A DNA stretch of 64,000 nucleotides from Sutcliffiella tianshenii (GCF_016908565.1 NZ_JAFBED010000004.1:1-64000), one strand, 5' to 3'. Shown: positions 55,078-64,000, numbered from the stretch's first letter. Notes: generated by a model not told the origin, from the sequence alone. Numbers and translations are program-made.

Positions 55078-58029
55078 TACTTCATATATGTGTTCTCCGA
55101 TATGACCTTCCAGTTGATCACGGAAGAAATCATCATCTAATACTTTTCCAAAGAACCCTTGGTTTTTGTCGTATCCTTCAACTACATAATCCATAAATCG
55201 TTTTCTGAACCCTAATATGAAATCTTCATAGGTATTGTTCTGTGCTTGTGTTCGAAGTGTTTCATCATCAGTTGCAATATCAACAATTTGTTGGATGTTT
55301 AGTTTTTCGTGTTCTCCAAATTCTGTACCGTTTTTTGAGTTAAGTCGCTCCAGTATAGCTGTAAGAGGATCTTTTGGCGGGTCTTCATTGGCTCGACCGC
55401 CACTAATGTCAATACCAACCGTATGGTCTTCATCGTCTTCTCCAAGAGAAATACTCCCATGTTCCTTCTTTTTAAGTGAGTAATATTCCAGTACCACCTT
55501 GTCTTCTAAGTCCACTTTTGTGCCAGGTTTAAGAGCGAGTTTCTTCAAAAGATAACGAAGATACACAAATAGTTTGTGTAAGTCCACGTCCTTAAACGGT
55601 GTAATTTGGAGGACAAACATATAAATGCTGTTGAACTTCTTCGCTTTACTGGCAAAATCACGTTGCTCTTCTTCCGTTAAGTTATCATAACGACGTTTTG
55701 CCGAGTCAATGTAATTATTAGAAAGCTCAGTATCACGCTTTGTTTGTTTATCCCTATAGAGAATATCCATGAATTTATCGATTTCTTCATCATTTAGAAC
55801 CATGTAATCCTGCAACTCTTGTTGGATGCTATAGAGCTCATTTGGATCGATATTGCCCTCTAGGACCGTATCTTCGTAATAAGGCTCAAACGATTTACGG
55901 ATGTCATCTGGATCGTTTACAAAGTCTAAAATGAATGTATCTTCTTTGCCAGGATATGTCCGATTTAAGCGAGAGAGCGTTTGAACAGCTTTTAGACCAG
56001 AGAGCTTTTTATCAACGAACATCGTATGAAGCTTTGGTTGGTCAAACCCTGTCTGGTACTTTTCTGCAACCAGTAACACTTGATATTCATCGCTATCAAA
56101 CTTTTTAGGAAGTTGCTTTTCGGCAAATCCGTTCATCTCGGTTTCTGTATAGTCTTCGCCACTATCCTTTACCGTCCCTGAAAACGCCACTAGTGCCTTC
56201 ATATCCTTGTAATTCTTGTGTTTGATGTATCGATCAAATGCCATCTTATAACGCACAGCGTGAAGCCGTGATGCGGTCACAACCATCGCTTTTGCCTGAC
56301 CATTAAGTTTTTTGCTTGTAATCCGTCTAAAGTGCTCAATGATAATTTCGGTTTTCTGGTCGATGTTATGAGGGTGAAGACTAACAAAACGTGAGATTGC
56401 CTTCGTTGCTTTGGCACTTTCAAACTCAGGATCCTCTTCAATTTTCTTAGCCACACGATAATACATTTTGTATGTGGTGTAGTTCTTCAGTACATCAATA
56501 ATGAAACCCTCTTGAATCGCTTGCTTCATGCTATAAAGATGGAACGGATGCGGTTTTCCTTTTGCATCTTCTGTCCCAAACATCTTTAATGTGCTTCCTT
56601 TTGGCGTTGCCGTAAAAGCAAAGAAACTGATGTTAGACTGTTTACCAACGCGATTGATTTCATCGAGAATTTTCTCTTCTGTATCACGTTCGTTTGCTTC
56701 CGCTTCCTCATCCAATTTTTGAGCCTCTTCAAGCGTTAAACTCGTAGTAAGAGCAGCCATGTTTTTACCACTTGTAGATGAATGAGCTTCATCAATAATA
56801 ATGGCATATCTCTTATCTTTCAGTGTTCCGAGTTTATCCAAGATATAAGGGAACTTCTGAATTGTTGTGATGATGATTTTGACACCTTTATTCAATGCGT
56901 CTGCGAGCTGCGTAGAATTTTCCTCAACCTTCTCCACCATACCTGCTTTATGTTCCAGTTGATACACTGCCTTTTGAAGCTGTTTATCCAAGACTTTACG
57001 GTCAGTGACTACAATTGCACCATCAAAAACAGATTCGTTGTTATCGTTATGTAAGGTGGCTAGACGGTGAGAGAGCCAAGAGATTGAATTGGTTTTCCCG
57101 CTTCCTGCACTGTGTTGAATAAGATAAGACTGACCAGGACCGAACGCTTTCGCATGCGAAATGACTTTTTTAACCGCATCACGCTGGTGATAACGTGGGA
57201 AGATGAGTGTTTCTTTTGTGATGATGTTACCTTCATCATCTTCGTCTTCATCCAGGATTAGATAAACAAACTTATCTAGAACTTCCAAAAGGTTCTCGCG
57301 AGACAATAAGTCTTCCCAAACATAATGCGTGCTCAGTTTACCTTCGACAATCGGGTTGCCTTTCCCACCGTTATATCCCTTGTTGAAGGGAAGGAAATAT
57401 GTTTTCGTCCCGTTTAGTTTCGTGGTCATGAACGCTTCGTTTGTATCAACAGCAAAGCAAGCAAGTGTACGTTGCTTAAAACGGAAAAGGAGATCTTTAC
57501 CACTTCTGTCATGCATCCACTGGTGTTTGGCATCGCTTACATCTTGACCTGTAAATTCATTCTTAAGCTCAAAAGCGAGAACTGGAAGACCGTTTAAGAA
57601 GATAACAAGGTCAATTCGCTCACCTTCTTTGTGAATCAATTCTTCCGTTACAGACAACCTGTTTTTTTGATACAAACCCATCAGCTCTTGATTCAGTGAT
57701 GTAGGAGGCTTGAAGTAAGCGAAATTCAGATGGACTCCATAATCTTTAATTCCTTTTCGAAGTACATCAATCATTCCTCGGCGTTTCAGCTCGGTGTCTA
57801 ACCTTGATAAGATCTTTTGCTTGTATTGTGCTTTATAAATTTCTTTTAACCTACCAATGGCTTTCTCTTGCGTTTCCTCTAAAAAGGAGAATAAATGCAA
57901 TTCATCCACTGCATATTGCTTATTAAAATTAGTATTTGTTCCTTCGATATAACCATTTTCAGTGGTCAAGTATTCTTTGACCACTGTTTGAAAAGCCCGT
58001 TCTTTCAATATATCAGGTGTAACATTCAT
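55054..58029 (-). CDS. hsdR: Type I restriction enzyme R subunit
   Basis: A 991-aa ATP-dependent DNA-cutting motor. The nuclease domain has LVIFLNGLPVLAFELKN (D-x(n)-E-x-K) near residues 146-162. The helicase has Walker A in QHSAGSGKTNSISWL, DEAH in AIIIDEAHSST, FTATPKG, then VLLVAEKYQTGFDQP and LSRLNRTYPGKEDT in lobe 2. It overlaps hsdS as ATGA and completes the hsdM-hsdS-hsdR order. Less AT-rich than hsdS and the transposition genes. Confidence 0.96.
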   Translation of the reverse strand: MNVTPDILKERAFQTVVKEYLTTENGYIEGTNTNFNKQYAVDELHLFSFLEETQEKAIGRLKEIYKAQYKQKILSRLDTELKRRGMIDVLRKGIKDYGVHLNFAYFKPPTSLNQELMGLYQKNRLSVTEELIHKEGERIDLVIFLNGLPVLAFELKNEFTGQDVSDAKHQWMHDRSGKDLLFRFKQRTLACFAVDTNEAFMTTKLNGTKTYFLPFNKGYNGGKGNPIVEGKLSTHYVWEDLLSRENLLEVLDKFVYLILDEDEDDEGNIITKETLIFPRYHQRDAVKKVISHAKAFGPGQSYLIQHSAGSGKTNSISWLSHRLATLHNDNNESVFDGAIVVTDRKVLDKQLQKAVYQLEHKAGMVEKVEENSTQLADALNKGVKIIITTIQKFPYILDKLGTLKDKRYAIIIDEAHSSTSGKNMAALTTSLTLEEAQKLDEEAEANERDTEEKILDEINRVGKQSNISFFAFTATPKGSTLKMFGTEDAKGKPHPFHLYSMKQAIQEGFIIDVLKNYTTYKMYYRVAKKIEEDPEFESAKATKAISRFVSLHPHNIDQKTEIIIEHFRRITSKKLNGQAKAMVVTASRLHAVRYKMAFDRYIKHKNYKDMKALVAFSGTVKDSGEDYTETEMNGFAEKQLPKKFDSDEYQVLLVAEKYQTGFDQPKLHTMFVDKKLSGLKAVQTLSRLNRTYPGKEDTFILDFVNDPDDIRKSFEPYYEDTVLEGNIDPNELYSIQQELQDYMVLNDEEIDKFMDILYRDKQTKRDTELSNNYIDSAKRRYDNLTEEEQRDFASKAKKFNSIYMFVLQITPFKDVDLHKLFVYLRYLLKKLALKPGTKVDLEDKVVLEYYSLKKKEHGSISLGEDDEDHTVGIDISGGRANEDPPKDPLTAILERLNSKNGTEFGEHEKLNIQQIVDIATDDETLRTQAQNNTYEDFILGFRKRFMDYVVEGYDKNQGFFGKVLDDDFFRDQLEGHIGEHIYEVLKQASVQ

Positions 58030-59372
58030 ATTTTCACCTCCAACTCACTTTTTTTGAAATTACGAACATCGATTTTACCAGTTACTGCTTCAAAAATAAG
58101 TGCATTTTTATAAAGATTAATTTGTTTAATAAATTGCTTATTTTGTTCAATCAACATGTCAATTTGCAAACATTTAGAGTCAAGAAATTCGCTTATTTTT
58201 TTTTGTTCGTCTTCTGGTGGTAACAGTACAGGAATTTTTTTCAGTAATTCTTGCCCCAAAGAAGCTCTGGTTACTATATTCATTTCTTTCACAAAATATT
58301 TTCTATGAATATTACTTCTAAAGAAGTATTTCGCATAATTAGGATTTAACTTATCGGTAGTTGGTCTAAATCTTATTAAAAATCCTGCAAAAGTAGCATC
58401 TTTAACTGTTTCCAAACAGGTAGAAGTTAAGCCGATTTCTTCAACAGTTTCTGATGTTCTCGTAAAGAAAATATCTCCTTTTTCAACTGAATATGTTTTT
58501 CTGTCAGCACGAGTACTGTTAACCAAACCACTAATTTCATTAGGCAGTTCTATGCTCTTGTAAACATCTCCATAACTTACAAATGGATATCCAAATCCAA
58601 AATCTTCTGAGGATTTACTTATGCCGTTTTGCAATCCTCCTAAAAACCCCAATCTCTTTATGTCCCAGTGTTTTGGAATTTGCCCAATCCAATCTAAACC
58701 ACTTTCTTTTCTTTTTACATTCGAATTAAGACCTTGTGTAACCGTTTCAGTAATAAGTGATTGTCGATATTTTTGAAGAACTTCAATTAGTAATTTTTTT
58801 TGTTGCACAATTTCATCAATACCTTTGCACTTAATATCAAGATATTCTGCAATTTTTAATTGTTCATTTTTTGGGGGGCACAAAATAAATGCATTTTTTA
58901 TTAAATCTTGATTTAGGAGCTTCGCTCCATAAATATTCAAGTTACAGTTTTTTTCAATAAATATTGGGGCTGCGTAATATAAGTAGCCTATTTCATTATT
59001 TGAATTTGGAATAAATGTTGCTATTGCCTCATTTGTATAAACGTCTTCATCCAAAATTTTCACAATTCCTAAAGAAAGCTTAAAAGAATATAATAAACAA
59101 CCTTTTTTGGATATTTCTGGTTTGTATTTACAAACTGCTTCTTTTGATATTTTGCTTTTAGTATCGCCAAGGGTACCTTTTGTTAGATCTGATATTGTTG
59201 CCCAATTGTACCCGTTATCATAGTCATAAAAATCAACTTTAGTTGTATCTGGAGTAAATCCAGTTGTAAATTTATAATTATTTTTTACTTTACTAACATT
59301 CCAATGAGTTGGGATATCGCCTAACCAATCTATACCGCTTTTTTTATACATTTCATATATTTTGTTATTCAT
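58026..59372 (-). CDS. hsdS: Type I restriction enzyme specificity subunit
   Basis: A 448-aa protein with two target-recognition domains, each opening with the usual motif: KKSGIDWLGDIPTHW (residues 11-24) and KESGLDWIGQIPKHW (about 226-240). Conserved helical spacers follow each (KIAEYLDIKCKGIDEIVQQKKLL and KISEFLDSKCLQIDMLIEQNKQF). It sets the DNA sequence read by the methylase and nuclease. TAATG overlap with hsdM. Confidence 0.95.
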   Translation of the reverse strand: MNNKIYEMYKKSGIDWLGDIPTHWNVSKVKNNYKFTTGFTPDTTKVDFYDYDNGYNWATISDLTKGTLGDTKSKISKEAVCKYKPEISKKGCLLYSFKLSLGIVKILDEDVYTNEAIATFIPNSNNEIGYLYYAAPIFIEKNCNLNIYGAKLLNQDLIKNAFILCPPKNEQLKIAEYLDIKCKGIDEIVQQKKLLIEVLQKYRQSLITETVTQGLNSNVKRKESGLDWIGQIPKHWDIKRLGFLGGLQNGISKSSEDFGFGYPFVSYGDVYKSIELPNEISGLVNSTRADRKTYSVEKGDIFFTRTSETVEEIGLTSTCLETVKDATFAGFLIRFRPTTDKLNPNYAKYFFRSNIHRKYFVKEMNIVTRASLGQELLKKIPVLLPPEDEQKKISEFLDSKCLQIDMLIEQNKQFIKQINLYKNALIFEAVTGKIDVRNFKKSELEVKI

Positions 59373-61411
59373 TACACGAGCACCTTCTTTAAAAGCTCTT
59401 GGATTGTTTCCTCCAATTTTATAGCCTTCTGTTTTAAGACTGTAGATGTCTCTTGATGTTCATGTCTGAAGAAATGCCGTGCAAAAGGTATTTCAAATCC
59501 TATCTTAGTCTTACTTTCATCAATCCAAGCTCCTGGGAGGTGAGGCAATATTTCATTAGAGAAGTACGATTGAATATCTTTATTTATTGGAACGCTTTCG
59601 GTGTCTCGAAGAGTTGGATCAGCCTCTATTTTACCAGATTTATCAAAACAGAAATCTGCAGTCTCATCACGTTCAGATAGCCCCATATAGATAACTTTAA
59701 ACAAACTAGCTTTTACTTCTGGATTACTTTTAAATAATGGCTTTAATATTTTTATAAATTCTTCACGGTTCTTATAAAGTCGATCTGATACGTTTTTTAT
59801 TAAGATGGAATTTATTTTCTCCTGAAGAATTTTTCCTTCTTCCAGCTTTTCGATTTTTTTATTATCAGAAGACTTTTTATCTTTCTTTTTAATTAATTTT
59901 AAATACTCATCTTCATCAAATAATTTTGTGAAAGCACCTTCATTATAAAGATTTTCAATACGGTCAGTTGAAATCTTAAAATTAAGTTTTAAAGGTCTTT
60001 CGATCGTTATCTTGTAATACCCAAAGTCGGTTAGGTTAAATATTTTCGTGTATTCATTTTCTTTAAAATCACCATAAATACGTGTTATGTCTGCAATTTG
60101 GGAATCGTTAATTTCATTACGTTTGTTGCCCAAGCTCTTTCTCATTTTAGAGTAAATACGTGATGCATCAACAAGTTGAATCTTTCCTTTTCTAATAGCA
60201 CCTTTTGCTATATCTTCATTCTTTCTGTTAGAAAGAATCCAGATGTAAGTCGATATTCCCGTGTTATAGAAAAGTTGATCAGGAAGTGCAATAATCCCCT
60301 CTAATAGATCATTTTCAATAACCCAGCGGCGTATTTCACTTTCACCACTTCCAGCATCGCCTGTGAATAGTGGTGAACCGTTAAAAATGATTGCCATTCG
60401 ACTACCTTTTTCATCCTGTTTCATTTTGGAGACCATGTGTTGTAAGAAAAGTAGCGATCCGTCTGATGTACGAGGAAGACCTGCTCCATACCGTCCGTCA
60501 AAGCCTTTTTCTTCATGTTCTTCTTTAATTTTTTCTCCGTAGTGCTTCCAATCCACACCAAAAGGAGGGTTCATGAGGGCATAACGAACCTTGAGGTCTT
60601 TATGTCCATCGTTATCATTTAAGGAGTTCCCGAATGCAATATGACCTGCATCTTGCCCTTTAATCAGTAAATCGGCACAAGCAATGGCGTAAGACTTAGG
60701 ATTAAGCTCTTGCCCGAACACTTCTACTTGTGTGCTAGGGTTTAGTTCTTTGATAAATTCTGTTGCTTCAGATAGCATACCGCCTGTACCACATGCGAAG
60801 TCCCCAACTTGAACAATCTTGCCTTCTTGCATTAGTTCCGACTGATCTTCATTAAGGATAAGGTTTACCATAAGCTTTATTACTTCACGAGGAGTATAAT
60901 GATCCCCAGCTTCCGCGTTTTCAGAAAACCTACGAATTAATTCTTCGAATATGTATCCCATTTGCATGTTCGATACTTTTTCTACGCTAAGATCCATGGC
61001 TGCAAACAGTTGGATAACGCTGTAAAGCAGGTTATGTTCGTCCATTTTTTTGATTTCATCTTCAAAATCGAAGCGTTCGAAAATCACACGAACATTGGAA
61101 GAAAATCCTTGTATGTAGTTCCGAAGATTTGCTGCGATGTTATCAGGGTCACGAAGCAATGTTTGGAAGTCAAAAGGACTCGTGTTGTTAAAATCGTAGC
61201 CTGTAATTCTGTTTAAAATAGCATCGTGTTTCACCGTTTTCGCCTTTTCAAGCACTTGTGCTTTAGTAGGAACTAATAAGGAATCAAAACGACGTAATAC
61301 GCTTAGTGGCAGGATTACATCACGATATTCTTCTTTTTTATATGGTCCTCGGAGTATTTCCGCGTTTTTCCATATGAAGTTAACAAATTCGTTATTTTTA
61401 ATAATTTGCAT
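59372..61411 (-). CDS. hsdM: Type I restriction system adenine methyltransferase subunit
   Basis: A 679-aa N6-adenine methylase. The SAM motif VGDFACGTGGMLSEA is near residue 200 and the catalytic motif LMNPPFGVDW near 275; an N-terminal helical HsdM domain (FIWKNAEILRGPYKKEEYRDVILPLSVLRRFD) precedes. A longer than usual C-terminal extension, partly charged (about residues 500-679), is present. First gene of the operon; upstream 61412-61582 is AT-rich promoter region. Confidence 0.96.
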   Translation of the reverse strand: MQIIKNNEFVNFIWKNAEILRGPYKKEEYRDVILPLSVLRRFDSLLVPTKAQVLEKAKTVKHDAILNRITGYDFNNTSPFDFQTLLRDPDNIAANLRNYIQGFSSNVRVIFERFDFEDEIKKMDEHNLLYSVIQLFAAMDLSVEKVSNMQMGYIFEELIRRFSENAEAGDHYTPREVIKLMVNLILNEDQSELMQEGKIVQVGDFACGTGGMLSEATEFIKELNPSTQVEVFGQELNPKSYAIACADLLIKGQDAGHIAFGNSLNDNDGHKDLKVRYALMNPPFGVDWKHYGEKIKEEHEEKGFDGRYGAGLPRTSDGSLLFLQHMVSKMKQDEKGSRMAIIFNGSPLFTGDAGSGESEIRRWVIENDLLEGIIALPDQLFYNTGISTYIWILSNRKNEDIAKGAIRKGKIQLVDASRIYSKMRKSLGNKRNEINDSQIADITRIYGDFKENEYTKIFNLTDFGYYKITIERPLKLNFKISTDRIENLYNEGAFTKLFDEDEYLKLIKKKDKKSSDNKKIEKLEEGKILQEKINSILIKNVSDRLYKNREEFIKILKPLFKSNPEVKASLFKVIYMGLSERDETADFCFDKSGKIEADPTLRDTESVPINKDIQSYFSNEILPHLPGAWIDESKTKIGFEIPFARHFFRHEHQETSTVLKQKAIKLEETIQELLKKVLV

Positions 61412-61582
61412 AATAATTGCACCTCTATCTGGTTAATATAAATATTATTATAAAAAGGCTTCTCCAACTATTGTACAGTACCATTTAAAAAGAATCAGTA
61501 GGAAATTATACAAAAATAGGATATTGATAAAAACATCAAACTTGGAACCTTATACGTACAATAATTATCATGAGGTGACAAA

Positions 61583-61717
61583 TTGGCAAACCAGATTGAA
61601 TTCGTCTATCACCCATCCACAAATACAGAAATCGATGAAGAAAAAGCGAGAAGGGTAAAAATTCTGATTGCAGAGTTCCTCGTCAAAAAAGCAATAGAAA
61701 AAGCCGCAAGCAGTTAG
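61583..61717 (+). CDS. 44-residue small protein
   Basis: TTG start with GAGGTG 7 nt upstream, then ANQIEFVYHPSTNTEI, a helical basic part (KARRVKILIAEFLVKKAIEKA) and stop. A terminator follows at once (AAAGCCGC / GCGGCTTTTTT, 61700-61729), supporting a real transcript. Single amphipathic helix; unknown function. A regulator or a phage-type small protein is possible. Confidence 0.6.
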   Translation: MANQIEFVYHPSTNTEIDEEKARRVKILIAEFLVKKAIEKAASS

Positions 61718-61729
61718 CGGCTTTTTTCA
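61700..61729 (+). terminator. Terminator of the 44-aa gene
   Basis: AAAGCCGC and GCGGCTTT arms with a loop of about 10 nt, followed by TTTTC. Confidence 0.8.
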
Positions 61730-61743
61730 AAATTAACGGACTA

Positions 61744-62109
61744 TCACGATTTCCATGCCTGCCAATTTGGTGGATTATCTCTGAAATAAGTTTTTTTGCA
61801 TTCTTCTGAGCAAGCATAGAATACTTCTGCACCGTAGAAGTCGGTTAAAGGATGATTGTATGCTAATTCCTTTTTACAAACATCACAGTTTTTTGGTGAA
61901 TAAATGATTTTCTTTGTAGCAACTCCATTACATTCTTTTGAACAATATTTTGAATAACTAGACGCATTCTTTGTAAATGGCATATTACATATTAAGCAAT
62001 TCCGTTTAGCTTCATCCTGGCATCTATAAGAACAATAATATATATTGCCTTCGCAGTAAGAATAGGTATTGCATTCCTCGTTACAATGTTTGCATCGTAG
62101 TATGTTCAT
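61744..62109 (-). CDS. Cysteine-rich zinc-binding protein
   Basis: A 121-aa protein with about six Cys pairs: CKHC, CSYRC, CLIC, CSKEC, CDVC and CSEEC, interspersed with aromatic residues, like a chain of FCS/MYM or treble-clef type fingers. It may bind DNA, RNA or protein. 18 nt downstream of the Abi_C gene and probably cotranscribed with it. Confidence 0.65.
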   Translation of the reverse strand: MNILRCKHCNEECNTYSYCEGNIYYCSYRCQDEAKRNCLICNMPFTKNASSYSKYCSKECNGVATKKIIYSPKNCDVCKKELAYNHPLTDFYGAEVFYACSEECKKTYFRDNPPNWQAWKS

Positions 62110-62127
62110 TTTTAATCCTCCTCAACT

Positions 62128-62943
62128 TTACTCATTAGTCTTGCTGTCAATATAAAACAAAAGAACTCTGGATAAGTTAATAATAAATCTTGCTTCATTT
62201 TCCTCAATAATGTCTTCATTTGGATGAGAAAACCCGTGTCGATTTCTAATGTCATTCATGTTCTCAAGAAATTTACCGATTGCATTTACTGTTTGGTTGA
62301 TGGGTCTTTGGTGCTCTCTAACCTCAATGTTAAAACTCGGATGATCTGTCTTAAGCTTACTCCACATATCCTGGATTTTTACGTTTTGCTCACTAAAAGT
62401 GATGTTTTGTTCGTCGCAAAGTGCTTTTAGATAGCCGTGAATAGCTGTATGAGCACGGTCCACTGCACTACCGTACGAATGATTTGATATCAACGTATCT
62501 GCTTGTTGAAGAACTTCTTTAACAAACTCGATATCATGCTTCAGTTCGCCTTGTTCGATAACTTCGCCACCAAGCTGAGTAATCCACAGGTTAATTTTTT
62601 CGTGAAGCCTCTCTTTGTTTTGGTATTCTCTAGGTGTAATAAATTCCTCTTCTAGTCTTTCTTCAAAGTAATGAAGCGGGTACAACTCTAAAATACCTAA
62701 CAATATCTTCGATTGATCAGCAGCACTCGATTCAGAAAGTATCTGGATAAAACGGCTTCTTGTTGTTCCTTCGTATCTATTCGGATCGATATCAAGTCCA
62801 CAATAATTTGGATAAAAGTTTGCATGTGAAGCATAAGTAAAAGTCCCCAAATACCCACCATTTCCACCTAAGTAAGATACAACACTATTTACTTCAGCAC
62901 TCCCTAATTTCCCCATTTCTCCACTCCTAACAAATATTTGCAT
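62128..62943 (-). CDS. Abi_C/HEPN-domain abortive-infection-like protein
   Basis: A 271-aa protein. The C-terminal ~120 residues form the Abi_C domain: SAVDRAHTAIHGYLKALC, then LENMNDIRNRHGFSHP, where RN-x(4)-H is the HEPN RNase motif (Arg-Asn and His). The N-terminal part covers helical sequence LYPLHYFEERLEEEF. Related proteins act as RNases in phage defence. Cotranscribed with the zinc protein downstream. Confidence 0.8.
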   Translation of the reverse strand: MQIFVRSGEMGKLGSAEVNSVVSYLGGNGGYLGTFTYASHANFYPNYCGLDIDPNRYEGTTRSRFIQILSESSAADQSKILLGILELYPLHYFEERLEEEFITPREYQNKERLHEKINLWITQLGGEVIEQGELKHDIEFVKEVLQQADTLISNHSYGSAVDRAHTAIHGYLKALCDEQNITFSEQNVKIQDMWSKLKTDHPSFNIEVREHQRPINQTVNAIGKFLENMNDIRNRHGFSHPNEDIIEENEARFIINLSRVLLFYIDSKTNE

Positions 62944-63049
62944 CTATAACCATTATATCTATACGGCTCATTCTTGTAATCCATAAATTGGGTAATATTG
63001 ATACTTTTGACTCATATACATTTCCTATGCGTGAAAAGGGGGAGTGTTT

Positions 63050-63751
63050 ATGAAAATTGATTCGGAGGTTCAAAGGCAATATACAGAGATAGTAAATAGT
63101 ATGTATGAATTTAATCCATACTTTAACCTGTTATTGAATGGGGAATTTTTCAGAAGTCGTGGAGTGCCCATTGTTAACGAGTATCCACCGCTTAAGGCAA
63201 CACTTGAAAAATATAGGAAGGTTATTGCAAAGTTAAAAAAGAGAAAATACCATGAGAAAACGATGCTAAATATTCTCTCCAATGAAAATTTCACACAGGA
63301 AATAGGATTAAACAATAACCCTAACAGCTTTTATACGGTGAATTGGGATGTTGACAAGCTGATAAGTTTAGTTGGCAAATACCATCTTAAACCGCAAACA
63401 TTACCTATAGAAATTGTAATGAGCAGGCTTAGCACGGGTTCTGTTCCATACGTCGATGATTCTATGCCTATTCGAGAAGAACCAATTATTGTCGTTCAGT
63501 ATCCAATGATTTCTGAAGTACCGCAAATTATTGTTGTTGATGGTAACTATCGTACTGTTCGAAAATACACCCGTGGCGATGAAACGATTGACGTGTTTCC
63601 AGTGCCGCAGCATATACACATGCAAGCCATGCTAAATGATCTAAGTGTTACCTCATACAAGGTTCATCACAATTGTTTTCACATCATCAGATACATGATG
63701 GGAGAAATAACGGAATCGAAAGAACTTAAGAGTTTCTTGTTTCGTTTTTGA
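63050..63751 (+). CDS. ParB-like hypothetical protein
   Basis: About 233 aa. The middle-to-end segment EEPIIVVQYPMISEVPQIIVVDGNYRTVRKYTRG resembles the ParB/sulfiredoxin-like N-terminal fold (VDGNYR compared with the usual DGhhR). N-terminal third is helical and basic (LKKRKYHEKTM). ATG 63050 fits AAGGGGGAG seven bases upstream; GTG 63044 is too close to it. Function unknown. Confidence 0.6.
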   Translation: MKIDSEVQRQYTEIVNSMYEFNPYFNLLLNGEFFRSRGVPIVNEYPPLKATLEKYRKVIAKLKKRKYHEKTMLNILSNENFTQEIGLNNNPNSFYTVNWDVDKLISLVGKYHLKPQTLPIEIVMSRLSTGSVPYVDDSMPIREEPIIVVQYPMISEVPQIIVVDGNYRTVRKYTRGDETIDVFPVPQHIHMQAMLNDLSVTSYKVHHNCFHIIRYMMGEITESKELKSFLFRF

Positions 63752-63814
63752 CGATGTTTAAACTGCTTGTGATTTTTAGAGGTATTGAAAATGTAATATG
63801 TAAAAAGTGATTGT

Positions 63815-63985
63815 TTAAGAAATAGTATCTAATGTTTGGTCCAACCTATCTAAATAGTTTATTACTTCCCTTAATTCCACCGCAGCGTTTTCTTTGGTAT
63901 ATATGTCATCAAACACTAGAGAGTTCAGAATGTTTAGACTTGCTAATTTGAGTTCAACAATGGAGTGTTTATCTAAAATATGCAA
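63815..63985 (-). CDS. 56-residue small helical protein
   Basis: TTG start with GGTGGG just upstream, then HILDKHSIVELKLASLN, a mostly helical acidic middle, and a C-terminal EVINYLDRLDQTLDTIS. Resembles the small helical proteins that sit ahead of regulators in mobile elements. The rest of 63752-64000 shows no other gene. Confidence 0.5.
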   Translation of the reverse strand: MHILDKHSIVELKLASLNILNSLVFDDIYTKENAAVELREVINYLDRLDQTLDTIS

Positions 63986-64000
63986 CTAACCCACCTACCT

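Larger units (their letters stand above)
39640..64000. mobile_element. Tn7-like transposon inserted in comGA (one end outside the window)
   Basis: Starts with TGT at the point where comGA is interrupted, has spaced end repeats, encodes TnsB, TnsC and two TniQ proteins on the minus strand (45577-52422), and carries defence-like cargo on both sides of that core. Base composition is visibly more AT-rich than the adjacent comG and pts genes. No resolvase, TnsA or second end is seen up to 64000. The 5 bp before the end, TCCAA (39635-39639), is the predicted target duplication. Confidence 0.9.

Noticed and set aside
39640-64000. CRISPR-associated Tn7-like element
   Set aside because: No cas gene and no regular repeat-spacer array is visible in the window.
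1-64000. tRNA or rRNA genes
   Set aside because: I saw no cloverleaf with TTCGANTC-type arm or rRNA signature; a tRNAscan run would settle it.

Overview
The window is chromosomal DNA of an endospore-forming Bacillaceae bacterium. The evidence is a near-complete yqh neighbourhood as known from Bacillus subtilis (efp, yqhT, aroQ, yqhR, yqhQ, yqhP, yqhO, mntR, lipM, yqhL, gcvPB-gcvPA-gcvT, yqhH, yqhG), a GerA-type germinant receptor operon, ptsHI, yqzE and a comG operon. Gene order differs from B. subtilis at several joins (a class II ribonucleotide reductase beside mntR; pts and ger genes between yqhG and comG), so it is probably not a B. subtilis-group species. Genus is not determinable from this alone.

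Layout. 1-4.9 kb: a 52-bp tandem repeat, a NERD-domain protein, a short sigma-factor-like protein, a GH13 alpha-glucosidase with cre-like sites, and a secreted TolB-like propeller. 4.9-15.6 kb: efp to yqhL, including mntR and vitamin B12-dependent nrdJ with two NrdR-box-like sites. 15.6-24 kb: a DinB-like protein, a 53-bp hairpin repeat array followed by a 21-bp array, the glycine cleavage operon behind a tandem glycine riboswitch, and the divergent yqhHG pair. 24-32.6 kb: small membrane protein, C45 acyltransferase, AraC/GyrI-type regulator, GNAT, M29 aminopeptidase, ger operon. 32.8-39.6 kb: ptsHI behind a GlcT-type antiterminator/terminator leader but without ptsG, yqzE, aroK, a DUF2642 gene, then comGG to comGB and the 3' fragment of comGA.

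From 39640 to the window's end the DNA is visibly more AT-rich and is a Tn7-like transposon inserted inside comGA. Its left end starts with TGT exactly where ComGA homology stops and carries spaced repeats. The core machinery is a DD(35)E transposase (TnsB), an AAA+ regulator (TnsC) and two long TniQ/TnsD-type target selectors, each with a zinc-binding TniQ domain followed by several putative winged-helix units. No TnsA is visible. Cargo includes a nuclease-rich four-gene operon, a SprT-like protein, an XRE regulator with a RecJ-like nuclease and a small partner, a complete type I restriction-modification system, an Abi_C/HEPN protein, a cysteine-rich zinc protein and a ParB-like protein. The other end of the element and the 5' part of comGA lie beyond the window.

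The main story is a defence-loaded Tn7-like element that inactivates the competence ATPase gene of its host. Other notable points are the GlcT-type RAT placed directly in front of ptsHI and several intergenic tandem arrays, two of which form one hairpin per repeat unit.
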